A stretch of DNA of 64,000 nt from Aquabacter sp040755535 (GCA_040755535.1 JBFMAV010000014.1:9366-73365); one strand, 5' to 3'; shown: positions 24,138 through 33,076, counted from the stretch's first letter. A program made the numbers and translations. The notes: generated by a model not told the origin, from the letters alone.

Positions 24138-24931
24138 CGCCCGATGCAAGGCGCAAAGCCGTGGCTCATGCCTGTGCCGCGCACGGGGTGAGCCAGCGTC
24201 GGGCGTGCAAGGCGCTGGGCGTCGATCGCACCAGCGTGCGCTATCGGAGTATACGTCCCGATGACGCTAGCTCGCGGGAAGCCATGCGAGCCATGGCCGG
24301 CGATCGCCGCCGCTTCGGCTACCGGCGGATCCACGTCATGCTGAGGCGCCAGGGCATCGTCATGAACCAGAAGAAGCTGCGCCGGCTCTACCGGGAAGAA
24401 AAGCTCCAGGTGCGCCGGCGCGGGGGCCGCAAGCGAGCGCTTGGCACCCGGCGTCCCATCCTGGTCCCGGATCGGGTCAACGTCCGCTGGAGCCTCGACT
24501 TCGTGTCGGACGCCTTCACGGACGGACGGCGCTTCCGGGTGCTGGCCGTGGTCGACGACTTCATCCGGGAGTGCCTGGCGCTGGTCGCCGACACCTCGCT
24601 CTCGGGCCTTCGGGTGACGCGCGAGCTCGACGCGCTGCTCGCCATCCGGGCCAGGCCTGCGACCATCGTTTCCGACAACGGCACGGAGCTGACCTCGATG
24701 GCCGTTCTCAAATGGTGCCAGCAGAGCGGCGTCGAATGGCACTACATCGCTCCCGGCAAGCCGATGCAGAACGGCTTCGTCGAGAGCTTCAACGGCCGCT
24801 TCCGGGACGAGTGCCTGAACGAGACGCTGTTCTCGAGCCTGGGTCAGGCTCGTGCCGCCATCGCCTCATGGAAGGAGGAGTACAACCTGAACCGCCCCCA
24901 CTCAGCTCTCGGCAATCAATCCCCCGCCTAG
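24131..24931 (+). CDS. IS B orfB transposase, C-terminus shortened by a nonsense codon
   Basis: A 266-residue DDE integrase with all three catalytic acids visible (WSLDFVSDAF, TIVSDNGTE, NGFVESFNGRFRDE). The frame ends at a TAG right after NQSPA. Beyond it the same frame continues FAATIPLETQAA to a TGA at 24970, which matches the usual family ending (...TPAEFAA...). A G-to-T change (GAG to TAG) would explain the loss of 12 residues. Activity is uncertain: the catalytic core is whole but the tail is lost. Confidence 0.85.
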   Translation: MVTPDARRKAVAHACAAHGVSQRRACKALGVDRTSVRYRSIRPDDASSREAMRAMAGDRRRFGYRRIHVMLRRQGIVMNQKKLRRLYREEKLQVRRRGGRKRALGTRRPILVPDRVNVRWSLDFVSDAFTDGRRFRVLAVVDDFIRECLALVADTSLSGLRVTRELDALLAIRARPATIVSDNGTELTSMAVLKWCQQSGVEWHYIAPGKPMQNGFVESFNGRFRDECLNETLFSSLGQARAAIASWKEEYNLNRPHSALGNQSPA

Positions 24932-25074
24932 TTCGCCGCAACAATCCCACTGGAAACCCAGGCCGCATGAGGCCACAAATCAACCCTCGGACTCTCTCCT
25001 AAACCGGAGGAGAAATGGGTCTCAGGTCAGCAACGTCAAGGACCCTCAGGCTAAAACGCGTTCGTTGCTTTGCT

Positions 25075-25130
25075 CTTCATGGCTCTGCCCATTCAGGAGT
25101 TGGGGCCTTCAACAAACCCCGAGAGGTTGA
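25075..25130 (-). repeat. Decayed copy of an IS-A-type end
   Basis: The stretch CATGG..CCATTCAGGAGTTGGGGCCTTCAACAAACC.. to GGTTGA is a diverged match to the orfA-side end of element A (start codon, TCAGGAGTTGG block and terminal repeat). It is therefore the remains of a further related element in the same orientation. Confidence 0.5.
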
Positions 25131-25310
25131 GTGGTGCATCGCAGTGAACCGAGTCCTCATTCGAAGTGGTGTAGTACGAGACCCTCGGATGGATCGATTG
25201 GTTAAACCATGGCACAGCGCTCGAGCTCGATGCCAACACTCCGCCTGTCGAAGCGGTCAACAATTATTATGCTACCTCGAGTAGCACCGATATGGCAGCA
25301 TGCCTTACAA
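25131..25310 (+). pseudogene. Decayed IS3-type orfB C-terminus
   Basis: In plus-strand frames this DNA reads VHRSEPSPHSK, then after an indel and an in-frame stop YETLGWIDWLNH and TPPVEAVNNYYATSS. It lines up with the C-terminus of element A's OrfB (IHRRGPWRSFEAVEFATLTW, VDWFNQRRLLEP, IPPAEAEERYYA). It is heavily mutated, so it is the oldest layer of the IS nest. From 25311 to 25519 nothing is recognised except probable promoter DNA for the next gene. Confidence 0.55.
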
Positions 25311-25519
25311 TTAAAAGCCTCCGACAGGCACGGCGCGATTCGGGGGAGCAATGACGACAGTTACGTATTTTACTCAACTCACCCCACAATTAAACACTTC
25401 GTGCGGATTGATGACTCCTCAGGTCTATAAGTGAGCGTCTTGCAACAATCGCCCTCCCATAAATCGGAGTGAACTAGCTTACTAAAACAACACCCCTCTC
25501 TGACATTCGGAACTCTCAA

Positions 25520-27628
25520 ATGAAAACTGATGCCACGATTGTTCTAAATGTTCACCGCGAAAGTGTCTTTTTGAGACGGACACTTCTCTCGCTTAATGAA
25601 TCTGCCTCATGGGCCACAGACAGTGGGCTCACTACCGAGCTTATTGTGGTTCTCGACCGCACCGATCAAGCCACAAGAGATGAAGTGAATTTTTTTCAAT
25701 ACACCGGCTTCGCCTCAGTTCGTACGATTGAGGTAAATAACGGATCTTTAGGACCGTCTCGGAATGATGGAATTTCGATCGCGGGCGGGGATATTATATT
25801 AACTGCGGACGCGGACGACCTCGTTTCGAGGAACTACATTTACGATATGGTCAGAGCTGCCCAAAAGGCGGAGGCCGACGTTCTATATTTTCCAGAATAT
25901 CTTTTAGCATTCGGCGATTCCTATCATTCGTATATATTGCGCCCCCTGCGGGACGTCACTCCGCTAGCATTTATTGACATGCATCCGTATATTTCGCGAG
26001 TTTGTGCTCATCGAAGTATTTATGAAAACATAAAATACGCAGATTTAGCGATTTCAAGAGGGTATGCATTTGAAGATTGGCACTTCAACGCCGAATGCCT
26101 AGCTGCCGGTTGTGATTTTCGCATCGCTAGAGACGTAATCCTATTTTACCGGCAACGCTCAACCGGATTGTTAAAGTCCGCAAAAGCAAAATCTGTCGGC
26201 CAAATTCCTGCTACTAGCTTGTTTAAGCCGACAATCTACAAATCAAGATCGGATCCCTGGTATAAATCGATGAAGGATTCGGATGATACAACCTCACGGG
26301 CCGAACCAGCAGATAAGAACTTTTGGAGTTCTCCGTTCATTCGCGAAGAGCTGCATGCAGCAAATAATTTAGAGCCATCTATTTTGATTGGTCATTTTCG
26401 GTCAGGCGATATTTTTTCAAATGCCTCGCACCCTTTGACGCTTGGTCTGCGTTATTATGACATATGCCAGAGAATAGACCATGAGGTATTTGATGAAATA
26501 TTTTTGTTTCCATTTATTTCGCGCGGCGGTGCAGAGAAGTTCATGCTGGCGCTAATCGATCGCCTTTACCGCGATAACCCTCTTGGAAGAATATTGATTA
26601 TCCTCGGAGAAAATCTAACAACTCCTTGTTGGGACTACTTGGTCCCACCGAACGCAACAATCGTCGATTTGGGCACCCTTTGTCCCGATTTAACGATTGA
26701 AGATCGGTGCATCTTGACTTTAAAACTTATTCAAGGATGCGCCCCAAGTGGCCGCATCCATATGAGGCAGTCAGTGTTCGTGCAGAAATTTCTCGACATG
26801 TTTGCTCCAACGCTTTCTGGCAGAAGTACTATTTTCTATCGCTTTGCCGATTCGGAAGTCTTCGAAGATGGTAAAATTATTATCAAGCACTCGCCACTTG
26901 GTCTCTTATCGGATCACATCGATTTCATAACCACCGTTGTCTGCGATAGCGAGCTTGTTAAGAAAAAAGATCAACACAGGATCGGACTGCAGGCGGACAA
27001 ATGGCGCGTCTTGAGGGCTTCCGTCGAGATGCCTTTATCCATACCCATGAGAGATGAGATCGCAGAAAGAAGAATCTTATGGGCGTCTCGACTCGACGCT
27101 GAGAAGCGACCTTCGCTGATTCCGCTAATTGCAAAAGAGCTTCAAACTAAAGCACCAGAACTGATGATGGAAGCATATGGTGGTGGTGTATTCCAAACAC
27201 AGGGAGCAAGCCTGGCTGACGCTTCAAACTTCCGCTATCGCGGTCCCTATAATGGATTTCAAGCCCTTCCTTTGAGTGAATTCTCGATATTTATATATAC
27301 GAGTTGGTGCGATGGAATACCGAATGTCCTGCTTGAAGCCATGAGTTGGGGGATGGTTATCATAGCCCCGGATGTTGGCGGCATCTCAGAGATTATCATT
27401 GACGGTGAGACAGGGGTACTGCTGAGATCCGAGGGGAACGACGACGATATGGCCAAGGAATATGTTAAGGCTATCCTGCGTGTAGCGCGGGACTCATCAT
27501 TAAGGGCGAGCTTGTCAGCCAAGGCCATTGAGTTTGTTCGCTTAAATCATTCGAGAGAAGCGCACGCTCAAACGGTGCATGAGCTATTCGGGGGCAATTC
27601 TAGAGGAGCGCACGGAAGACATGGCTGA
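25520..27628 (+). CDS. Bifunctional glycosyltransferase: GT2 N-terminal and GT4 C-terminal domains
   Basis: A 702-residue protein. Residues 1-240 form a GT2/GT-A domain (ATIVLNVHRES; LIVVLDRTDQ; DXD-type DADD at 97-100). About 500-690 is a GT4/GT-B domain (ILWASRLDAEKRPSLIP, then the acid site NVLLEAMSWGMVIIAPDVGGISEII). A linker of about 250 residues joins them, partly GT-B N-lobe. Such fusions assemble surface polysaccharides by adding two sugars in sequence. Codon use is AT-rich, unlike the core genome. The ATG of the methyltransferase overlaps its 3' end by 8 nt, so the two are one operon. Confidence 0.8.
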   Translation: MKTDATIVLNVHRESVFLRRTLLSLNESASWATDSGLTTELIVVLDRTDQATRDEVNFFQYTGFASVRTIEVNNGSLGPSRNDGISIAGGDIILTADADDLVSRNYIYDMVRAAQKAEADVLYFPEYLLAFGDSYHSYILRPLRDVTPLAFIDMHPYISRVCAHRSIYENIKYADLAISRGYAFEDWHFNAECLAAGCDFRIARDVILFYRQRSTGLLKSAKAKSVGQIPATSLFKPTIYKSRSDPWYKSMKDSDDTTSRAEPADKNFWSSPFIREELHAANNLEPSILIGHFRSGDIFSNASHPLTLGLRYYDICQRIDHEVFDEIFLFPFISRGGAEKFMLALIDRLYRDNPLGRILIILGENLTTPCWDYLVPPNATIVDLGTLCPDLTIEDRCILTLKLIQGCAPSGRIHMRQSVFVQKFLDMFAPTLSGRSTIFYRFADSEVFEDGKIIIKHSPLGLLSDHIDFITTVVCDSELVKKKDQHRIGLQADKWRVLRASVEMPLSIPMRDEIAERRILWASRLDAEKRPSLIPLIAKELQTKAPELMMEAYGGGVFQTQGASLADASNFRYRGPYNGFQALPLSEFSIFIYTSWCDGIPNVLLEAMSWGMVIIAPDVGGISEIIIDGETGVLLRSEGNDDDMAKEYVKAILRVARDSSLRASLSAKAIEFVRLNHSREAHAQTVHELFGGNSRGAHGRHG

Positions 27629-28820
27629 GCGTATTTCGTTTGTACCTGGAGCTATGCCATATAGCTCGATGGTAGCAGCAGAGCATGTATCTCGATACCT
27701 CGCCGCTGCGCAGCTTTGCGGGGGTAAAAGAGTTCTAGACATCGCATGCGGAGAAGGGTACGGGGCCTCTCTCTTACAGAATGCTGGTGCTGAATATATT
27801 TTAGGAGTTGATATTTCTTCACAGGCTATAGCCGAAGCTCAGGCACGCTTTTGCAATGCGGGGATTGAATTTGTAACGGGTGATGGGCTTGATCTAACGT
27901 CAATACAGTCTCGAGGCCCTTTTGACGTTATTGTATGCTTTGAAACAATCGAACATGTTGCCGATCCAACAAAATTCCTACGCGAGTTGCAGAAGGTCCT
28001 AGCGCCTAGCGGATGCATTATCATTAGCTGTCCAAATGATGAAATCGAAAATGAGCAGGGCGTAGTAAACCCGTTTCATGAGCACACGTTCACCTATGGC
28101 GAATTTAGAGAAACGACTGAGGCCGTTTTGGGAGTGGCAACCCAATGGCTGCTGGGTACGCCCCTGACTGGGAGTTTGATTCGGCAGGAGGATGACGCCA
28201 CTTTGTTAACTTCGGTAGATTCAATGGACTTATGCTTGAAGGTGTTCCCGAGCGAAGGTGATTTCGGGCTGCCGGCGCAGGTAGAGCACCGGGTTCCTCC
28301 TAGGCTGGCAAGCTTCTTTATGGGAATATGGGGAGCGAAGCTCAAGCCGATCCAGATCCATGCCCCGCTTTCACGTAGCTATTACCTTGCGTCTTATTTT
28401 GAATTAAAGCGACTTTCGAATGAGGCCTCTCATTTAAGGCAGGTATTTTCTGAACTTGAAGGCATAAATGCAAAACTCAATGAAGATCTTGAGTTAAACC
28501 GGTCGCTCGTTCGCTCACTGGAGGCTCGCATCAGTGAAATCAGGCGTGTCGCTGCATTGGACAAAGATGAGGCGGCAGCTAATCGCCATGAGCGACATAA
28601 TCATTTATTGGAGGAATATGAGCGAACGCGCGAAGCTTACAGAGATTGTGAAGCGCGTTTTTCTGCATCCGTTGATTGGTACGAACTCAAGCTATCTGAG
28701 TCGCAGGCAAATTTAACCGAAGCTCAAGCGGCTTATCACGATTGTGAACGTCGTTTTTCGTTGGCGATAGCAGATTGGGATGCGCGGCTTGCTGGCCTTA
28801 AACCTCTGACGAAGGATTGA
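27621..28820 (+). CDS. SAM-dependent methyltransferase with coiled-coil tail
   Basis: A 399-residue protein. The class I methyltransferase domain fills about residues 10-200, with motif I VLDIACGEGYGA at 38-49 and FDVIVCFETIEHV as motif post-II. After a linker, residues 275-390 form a charged coiled coil. Two near-repeats, AYRDCEARFS and AYHDCERRFS, lie about 40 residues apart. Methyltransferases of this shape cap or modify growing O-antigen chains (WbdD-like ruler tails are coiled coils), which fits the glycosyltransferase partner. This is inference. The start at 27621 has GGAAG upstream. Confidence 0.75.
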   Translation: MAERISFVPGAMPYSSMVAAEHVSRYLAAAQLCGGKRVLDIACGEGYGASLLQNAGAEYILGVDISSQAIAEAQARFCNAGIEFVTGDGLDLTSIQSRGPFDVIVCFETIEHVADPTKFLRELQKVLAPSGCIIISCPNDEIENEQGVVNPFHEHTFTYGEFRETTEAVLGVATQWLLGTPLTGSLIRQEDDATLLTSVDSMDLCLKVFPSEGDFGLPAQVEHRVPPRLASFFMGIWGAKLKPIQIHAPLSRSYYLASYFELKRLSNEASHLRQVFSELEGINAKLNEDLELNRSLVRSLEARISEIRRVAALDKDEAAANRHERHNHLLEEYERTREAYRDCEARFSASVDWYELKLSESQANLTEAQAAYHDCERRFSLAIADWDARLAGLKPLTKD

Positions 28821-29663
28821 GGTGTTTCACCTTCCGCTTCCCCAAAGAGAGGCCAACACTTAGAGCTCGTCCTCTGAACGCCGATTCGACGGGTTATGAC
28901 GTTCTTGGCCTGTTGTGATGCACCTCCTCCGTTGCGGCAGCTGGTGATGGCACGGGCTTAGTCGTACGACCTTTGGTACCGGTTCTGGAAGCGGTGGCGG
29001 CCGTAGCCGCTGCGCGCTCTCCTGCGGCGCGGTCCGCGATCGGGAGGCAACGGACATTGTCTGGGCCCAGCGGGCCCGGCAGGACAGGGAGCGCACAGCC
29101 CGGCGGTAGGCAAGCCGCGCGGTTCATGTTCGAGGCGGCCAAGGACATCATTACTGAATGTGAGGGCCGCGCGAAGGCCGAACGTGCTCTCGCCATCAAG
29201 CGGAGAGCGTTAAGCACTTGACTGCGCTCGCGCGGCTAGACGTTCAAGAAAGTCCACCCATGGCCTTCTCCTCGCTTGCCGAGGCACGGCGGATCACGAG
29301 GCTCGGCGGATCGACTACAAAACCGTCAGACCCCATACGAGCCTCCGCGGCCGTGCGCCGTCGATGTTCGCAAGCCGGTCCCATGAGGACCAAAACGCAG
29401 CCGGGCCTAACTTATGACCGGCAGGAAAAGGGGGGCAGGTCAAACGAGGACGAAGGACAGTGAGGTGGACCTCGGCTCCACCGAAGCCCTTTTGTGATGT
29501 GTTCAACCTGGCACGCTCGCTCGGTATGGGGTGTGAGAAAGTAGCATCCACGTCACGGTAAGCGACGAAATTGCGCTCGCTTGGCGCCGTCGCCGGCGCG
29601 CGCTTGCGCGCGGCAAGCGCACGCGCAATGGTGGTGCCTGTTTGCAACCCATAGGCGGGGGCC
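28821..29663. other. Gene-poor right border of the putative island
   Basis: About 840 bp in which GC content rises back to core level. Short open frames on both strands (for example 28894-29217 minus and 28973-29221 plus) overlap each other, and none resembles a known protein. It holds the second copy of the tRNA-Ala 3' sequence (29470-29482), a small GGTGGA/TCCACC hairpin around it, and a GC-rich stem (about 29593-29614) ahead of the protease gene. Confidence 0.4.
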
Positions 29664-32492
29664 ATGGCACAACTGGCAAATTCTTCCTTTCTCGATCTGA
29701 CCAGCTGGCATTCCTACGACCTGAGCACGAACCCAACGGTCGAGACCGCCTATGGCCTCGACAGTTCCAATATCGTGATCATGACGGGCACGACCCCCGT
29801 CATCAACGTGGCGCTCTCCTTCCCCCGGGCCGACGAGACGGCGGTGGCGCAGTTCGAGGCCGCCAACTGGGCCGAGCGCCAGCAGATGCTGGCCGAGCTC
29901 AATGAAAACGGGACACTTTGGTCCACCTTCGGCGCCGACACCACGACCTATCAGACGGCGCTCGACACGCTCAGCACCATGCTCATCCCCGTGCTGGATG
30001 GCGGCTACGTGTCCAGCCAGGAGGCGCGCACCATCTGGGTGTCGCTGAGCCCGGATCAATTCTCCGCTCTCTTCGGAACGGACCTCCTCTTTTATAATGT
30101 CGGAGAGGATTCCTTTTTCTTTTACGAAGGTGAACTGACGCTGCCGGATGGCATCGCCGCCAATGGCGTGATGATGCCCGACATGTTGCCCGCGACGCAG
30201 AATTTGGCGACAACTCCGTCTGAATTGCATAACGGCCCGCAGAGCCAAGGCAATACGAGCAGCATCACGGAGGAGTGGACTCCGGACCAGATCGCCAACG
30301 GCTATAATTTTCCGTTGACGGGCGATACATCGGTGACCGGCACCTTGGGCCTGATCGAGCCGGCCTATGGCACAGCGATGCCCACCGGCTCCACCCAGAC
30401 GTTCGCTCAGGCTGTCGCCAGCTATCTTTCGACGATCGGCATCGACGCCGCGCCCACCATTTATTCGGTCGCGGACGGCGGACAACAGGCAGACGTTGGG
30501 AACGGTGAGCGCTCCCTGGACATCGGTGTCGTTTCGGCGGTCAATCCTTATGCCTCGTTCGCCGTCTACGCAGGCTCCGGCGCGTCGGGCTTGACCTATA
30601 GCTCGGTATTCGCGGCGTATCAGTCCGCCATCTGGGACCTGGTCTATAATCCGTCCGTCTTGTCATCCTCATTCGCCAACGCGGCGTTCTCAGCACCTGG
30701 CTCGCCCTTCTATCAAGCCTATCAGGATCTGTTCCTCGACGCCGCGCTGCGCAACATCTCGCTGGTCGTGGCGGGCGGAGACGGCGGGTCCGGCGGCAAG
30801 GTGGCGGATGGCATCGCCAATCTGCAGTACGCAAATGTGAGCCCCTATACCCTCATGGTGGGCGGAACCTCCCTCAATACGGCGCTGTCGGCGGCGGGCG
30901 ATTCCACGGTTTCCGATGTTCTCACCCAGGCCACTGCCGGCAACCTGCAAGTCATATGGAATTTGACCGTGGGCGGTCTCAAGACGTCTCCGGGTGCGTT
31001 GACGGGTGAAACTCTGCTGCTGGAGGTGGCCTGGAACGAATATGTCTATGATTCCACGACAGACGTGCTCGATCCTGCGTTTAACGAGAACGAAGCCGGT
31101 GCCGGTGGCATTGATCCGCGCTCGGGCGTCCCGCTCTACCAGCAGGATTACGGCCTCGGCACCTATGACGGCGTGACCGGCCGAGGCGCGCCGGATGTCT
31201 CCGCCAATTCTGCCGGCAACATGCTCTATGTCGTGCCGGACCCGTTGATGGACGGCACGCTGGACGTCAACGGTGGCACCAGCGCGGCGGCGCCGCTCTG
31301 GGCGTCCCTGCTCCTGCAGTTCGATACGATCTTCCAGGACCAGGGCTTGCCGCAGCTCGGTTTTGCCAACGATCTGCTCTACACCGCGTCGGCCGTCGCC
31401 GTCGCCTCCTTCAACGACGTCTTCGTGGGCAACAACATCTCGTCCTTCATCCAGGGCGGGACAGTCAATGCCGCGGGCGAGCCCATCACCCCCACGGGTA
31501 TCGGCTACGAAGCCGGGCCGGGCTACGATCTCATCACCGGCCTCGGTACGCCCAACGGCTTGCTGCTCGCCCGCGCGCTGACCGCCATCGCCCATTCCCA
31601 GATGTATTATTCCGATGTTCCGGACGTGGTGACGAGCGGCAGCGGTTCGGCCACCGAGAGCGGCGCGAGCCAGAGCCTCCTGTTCCAGTGGGCGGGAGGC
31701 AGTGAGCAGGCGTGGACGGTCCAACTCGGCAATGACACCCTGTCCATGTCGAATGGCAGCATCGGGGACTATGCCTGGACGTCGCGTCTCGCCCAGCAGA
31801 GCCTGCAGGCGGATTTCTCCGTCGATCTCGTGACCATGTTCGATGGCTACCAGCAGGGCTGGCTGCACCAATCCTCGGCCGGCCAGGGCGAAAATCTGTC
31901 CGTCACCATCGGCGCCCATGCGACGGCCCAGCCGCAGATCAACCTGACCTCCGCCTTCGGCTTCGTGGACTATAATTACGAGTCAAACGCGGTGACCGTG
32001 GCGCGGGCCGTGGCCATCGCTGAGACGGCGGGTGCGGCCGACGACCAGGACGCCGTGGTGCGCATCCGGCAGAACGGCACCAATGAAAGCTTCATCACCT
32101 TGTATGAAGTGGATGACCTCAACGGGACCATCAACGGCCTCGCCCCGGGATCGGCGGGCTATGCCGCCGCCGTCGCCGCCCGCGCCTACCAGACCACGGA
32201 TGGCGCCACGGCCATCGGCGGGGCGGGATATGGCCAATTCAGCCAGAACCAGATCGTCGGCGTGGATGCGGGCGACCTCATCGCCATGTCGCTCTCCAGC
32301 GGTGGGCAGACCTATTATGCCTTCGCGAACGCCAACGAGCAGGTGGACGGCAAGGGCGTCGCGCATCTTTGGAGCTACGGGCTCAACACCTGGGGCTGGG
32401 AAGACCTGTATGGCGGCGGCGATCGCGATTTCAACGATCTCGTCGTCCAACTGGATTTCACGTCCGCTTCCGGCAGCGGGTTCCTGATCTGA
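29664..32492 (+). CDS. Sedolisin (S53) serine-carboxyl protease with C-terminal DUF4114-like domain
   Basis: A 942-residue protein. The N-terminal 185 residues look like a kumamolisin activation prodomain (INVALSFPRADE...; WVSLSPDQFSALFG). The S53 catalytic domain follows: E282 and D286 (ERSLD), oxyanion D373 (GGDGG) and nucleophile S540 in GGTSAAAP. The calcium-loop region is GPGYDLITGLGTP. The last 100 residues end GGGDRDFNDLVVQLDF, the DUF4114 signature. No Sec signal is present, and C-terminal DUF4114 domains occur in proteins exported by type I systems, so that route is inferred. No transporter is adjacent. It would be an acid-active extracellular endopeptidase that matures itself. Confidence 0.85.
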   Translation: MAQLANSSFLDLTSWHSYDLSTNPTVETAYGLDSSNIVIMTGTTPVINVALSFPRADETAVAQFEAANWAERQQMLAELNENGTLWSTFGADTTTYQTALDTLSTMLIPVLDGGYVSSQEARTIWVSLSPDQFSALFGTDLLFYNVGEDSFFFYEGELTLPDGIAANGVMMPDMLPATQNLATTPSELHNGPQSQGNTSSITEEWTPDQIANGYNFPLTGDTSVTGTLGLIEPAYGTAMPTGSTQTFAQAVASYLSTIGIDAAPTIYSVADGGQQADVGNGERSLDIGVVSAVNPYASFAVYAGSGASGLTYSSVFAAYQSAIWDLVYNPSVLSSSFANAAFSAPGSPFYQAYQDLFLDAALRNISLVVAGGDGGSGGKVADGIANLQYANVSPYTLMVGGTSLNTALSAAGDSTVSDVLTQATAGNLQVIWNLTVGGLKTSPGALTGETLLLEVAWNEYVYDSTTDVLDPAFNENEAGAGGIDPRSGVPLYQQDYGLGTYDGVTGRGAPDVSANSAGNMLYVVPDPLMDGTLDVNGGTSAAAPLWASLLLQFDTIFQDQGLPQLGFANDLLYTASAVAVASFNDVFVGNNISSFIQGGTVNAAGEPITPTGIGYEAGPGYDLITGLGTPNGLLLARALTAIAHSQMYYSDVPDVVTSGSGSATESGASQSLLFQWAGGSEQAWTVQLGNDTLSMSNGSIGDYAWTSRLAQQSLQADFSVDLVTMFDGYQQGWLHQSSAGQGENLSVTIGAHATAQPQINLTSAFGFVDYNYESNAVTVARAVAIAETAGAADDQDAVVRIRQNGTNESFITLYEVDDLNGTINGLAPGSAGYAAAVAARAYQTTDGATAIGGAGYGQFSQNQIVGVDAGDLIAMSLSSGGQTYYAFANANEQVDGKGVAHLWSYGLNTWGWEDLYGGGDRDFNDLVVQLDFTSASGSGFLI

Positions 32493-32544
32493 GCGCACGC
32501 GCTGCGGAGGCCTGCCCCGCCGCGCAGCCTTTCAAAACAGCGAT

Positions 32545-32566
32545 ACGCGCGCGATCTCGATCGCGC
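32545..32566. terminator. Perfect palindromic hairpin between convergent genes
   Basis: Arms GCGCGCGATC and GATCGCGCGC around a TC centre, in the gap between the protease stop and the Nudix stop; probably a bidirectional terminator without a T-run. Confidence 0.5.
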
Positions 32567-32632
32567 GCCGTTACCCCTACCGCGAACCAGATGCGTTCTG
32601 CGGGCTGACGGACCGGGCGCTATGTGCGCCGT

Positions 32633-33076
32633 TCACCACAAGCCACTCACCGACGCTCGTCCCGCCATTTCATCCAGGCGCCGCCGGGTGCCCGGCGAGG
32701 TTTCCGCCGGCAGGGATTTGAGCGGAAAGAAGCCCAGGTCCGCGATTTCGAAACTCGGCCGGGGCGGCGGGCCGCAGACGAAATCAGGGACCCGATAGCA
32801 GGCGACATGGTCGCGGTTGCCGAAGCGGGGATTGAAATAAAGGCCCTGAAGGTGGAGCGGCCCCGTCGCCTGCACGTTGGCCTCTTCCTTCAATTCGCGA
32901 CGCGCCGCCACATCTGCCGCCTCGCCGGCATCGACCCCTCCACCGGGGAAGTGCCAGCCAGGGGCGTAACCATGGCGCACAAGAAGCACCTGGTCCTGCG
33001 CATCAATGACCATGACCCGGACTCCCAGGGTGACTCCATGGGTGAGGCGGCGCAGCAGTGGACGGATGGCGAACAT
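32633..33076 (-). CDS. Nudix hydrolase
   Basis: A 147-residue Nudix-fold protein. The Nudix box spans residues 46-68 (GGVDAGE, then REL, then EEANV). The usual glycine near the end (EExG) is Asn here, a tolerated variant. Both catalytic glutamates of REUxEE are kept. An N-terminal helix (MFAIRPLLRRLTHG) precedes it. It hydrolyses a nucleoside-diphosphate-X compound; the substrate is not readable. Divergent from the TPP riboswitch-thiO unit, and tail-to-tail with the protease gene. Confidence 0.85.
   Translation of the reverse strand: MFAIRPLLRRLTHGVTLGVRVMVIDAQDQVLLVRHGYAPGWHFPGGGVDAGEAADVAARRELKEEANVQATGPLHLQGLYFNPRFGNRDHVACYRVPDFVCGPPPRPSFEIADLGFFPLKSLPAETSPGTRRRLDEMAGRASVSGLW

Larger units (their letters stand above)
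23809..25029 (+). mobile_element. IS3-family insertion sequence B (IS407/IS51-subgroup type)
   Basis: A 1221-bp element bounded by TGACCTGAGCCCC (left) and, on the minus strand, TGACCTGAGACCC (right). Both continue into CTCCTCC and TTTAGG blocks. It carries overlapping orfA and orfB on the plus strand. Flanking tetranucleotides (CACG left, GCAA right) do not match, so the expected 4-bp target duplication is absent. Confidence 0.85.
15213..29482. mobile_element. Candidate genomic island in tRNA-Ala(CGC)
   Basis: The interval between the tRNA-Ala 3' end and a 13-bp direct copy of it (CCTCGGCTCCACC at 15213-15225 and 29470-29482) contains accessory genes: WYL regulator, KAP NTPase, nuclease, AT-rich glycosyltransferases and methyltransferase, and several IS3-family elements. 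Flanking DNA is dense, high-GC housekeeping sequence. No integrase gene was found, so the element would be an immobile remnant if the boundaries are right. The second copy lies partly inside a short hairpin (GGTGGA/TCCACC), so a chance match cannot be excluded. Confidence 0.45.

Noticed and set aside
22439..25029. Composite transposon made of elements A and B
   Set aside because: The elements are of different IS3 subgroups, abut each other with IS debris between them, and enclose no cargo.
28894..29221. Overlapping small frames on both strands in the island border
   Set aside because: Neither gives a family match or a convincing ribosome site, and they contradict each other.
15151..29663. 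Prophage or CRISPR locus in the accessory region
   Set aside because: No capsid, tail, lysis or integrase genes and no regularly spaced repeats with unique spacers were found.
30690..31919. Long open frame antisense to the S53 protease
   Set aside because: Typical shadow of a GC-rich gene: its peptide has no recognisable motif, whereas the plus strand has the full sedolisin catalytic set.
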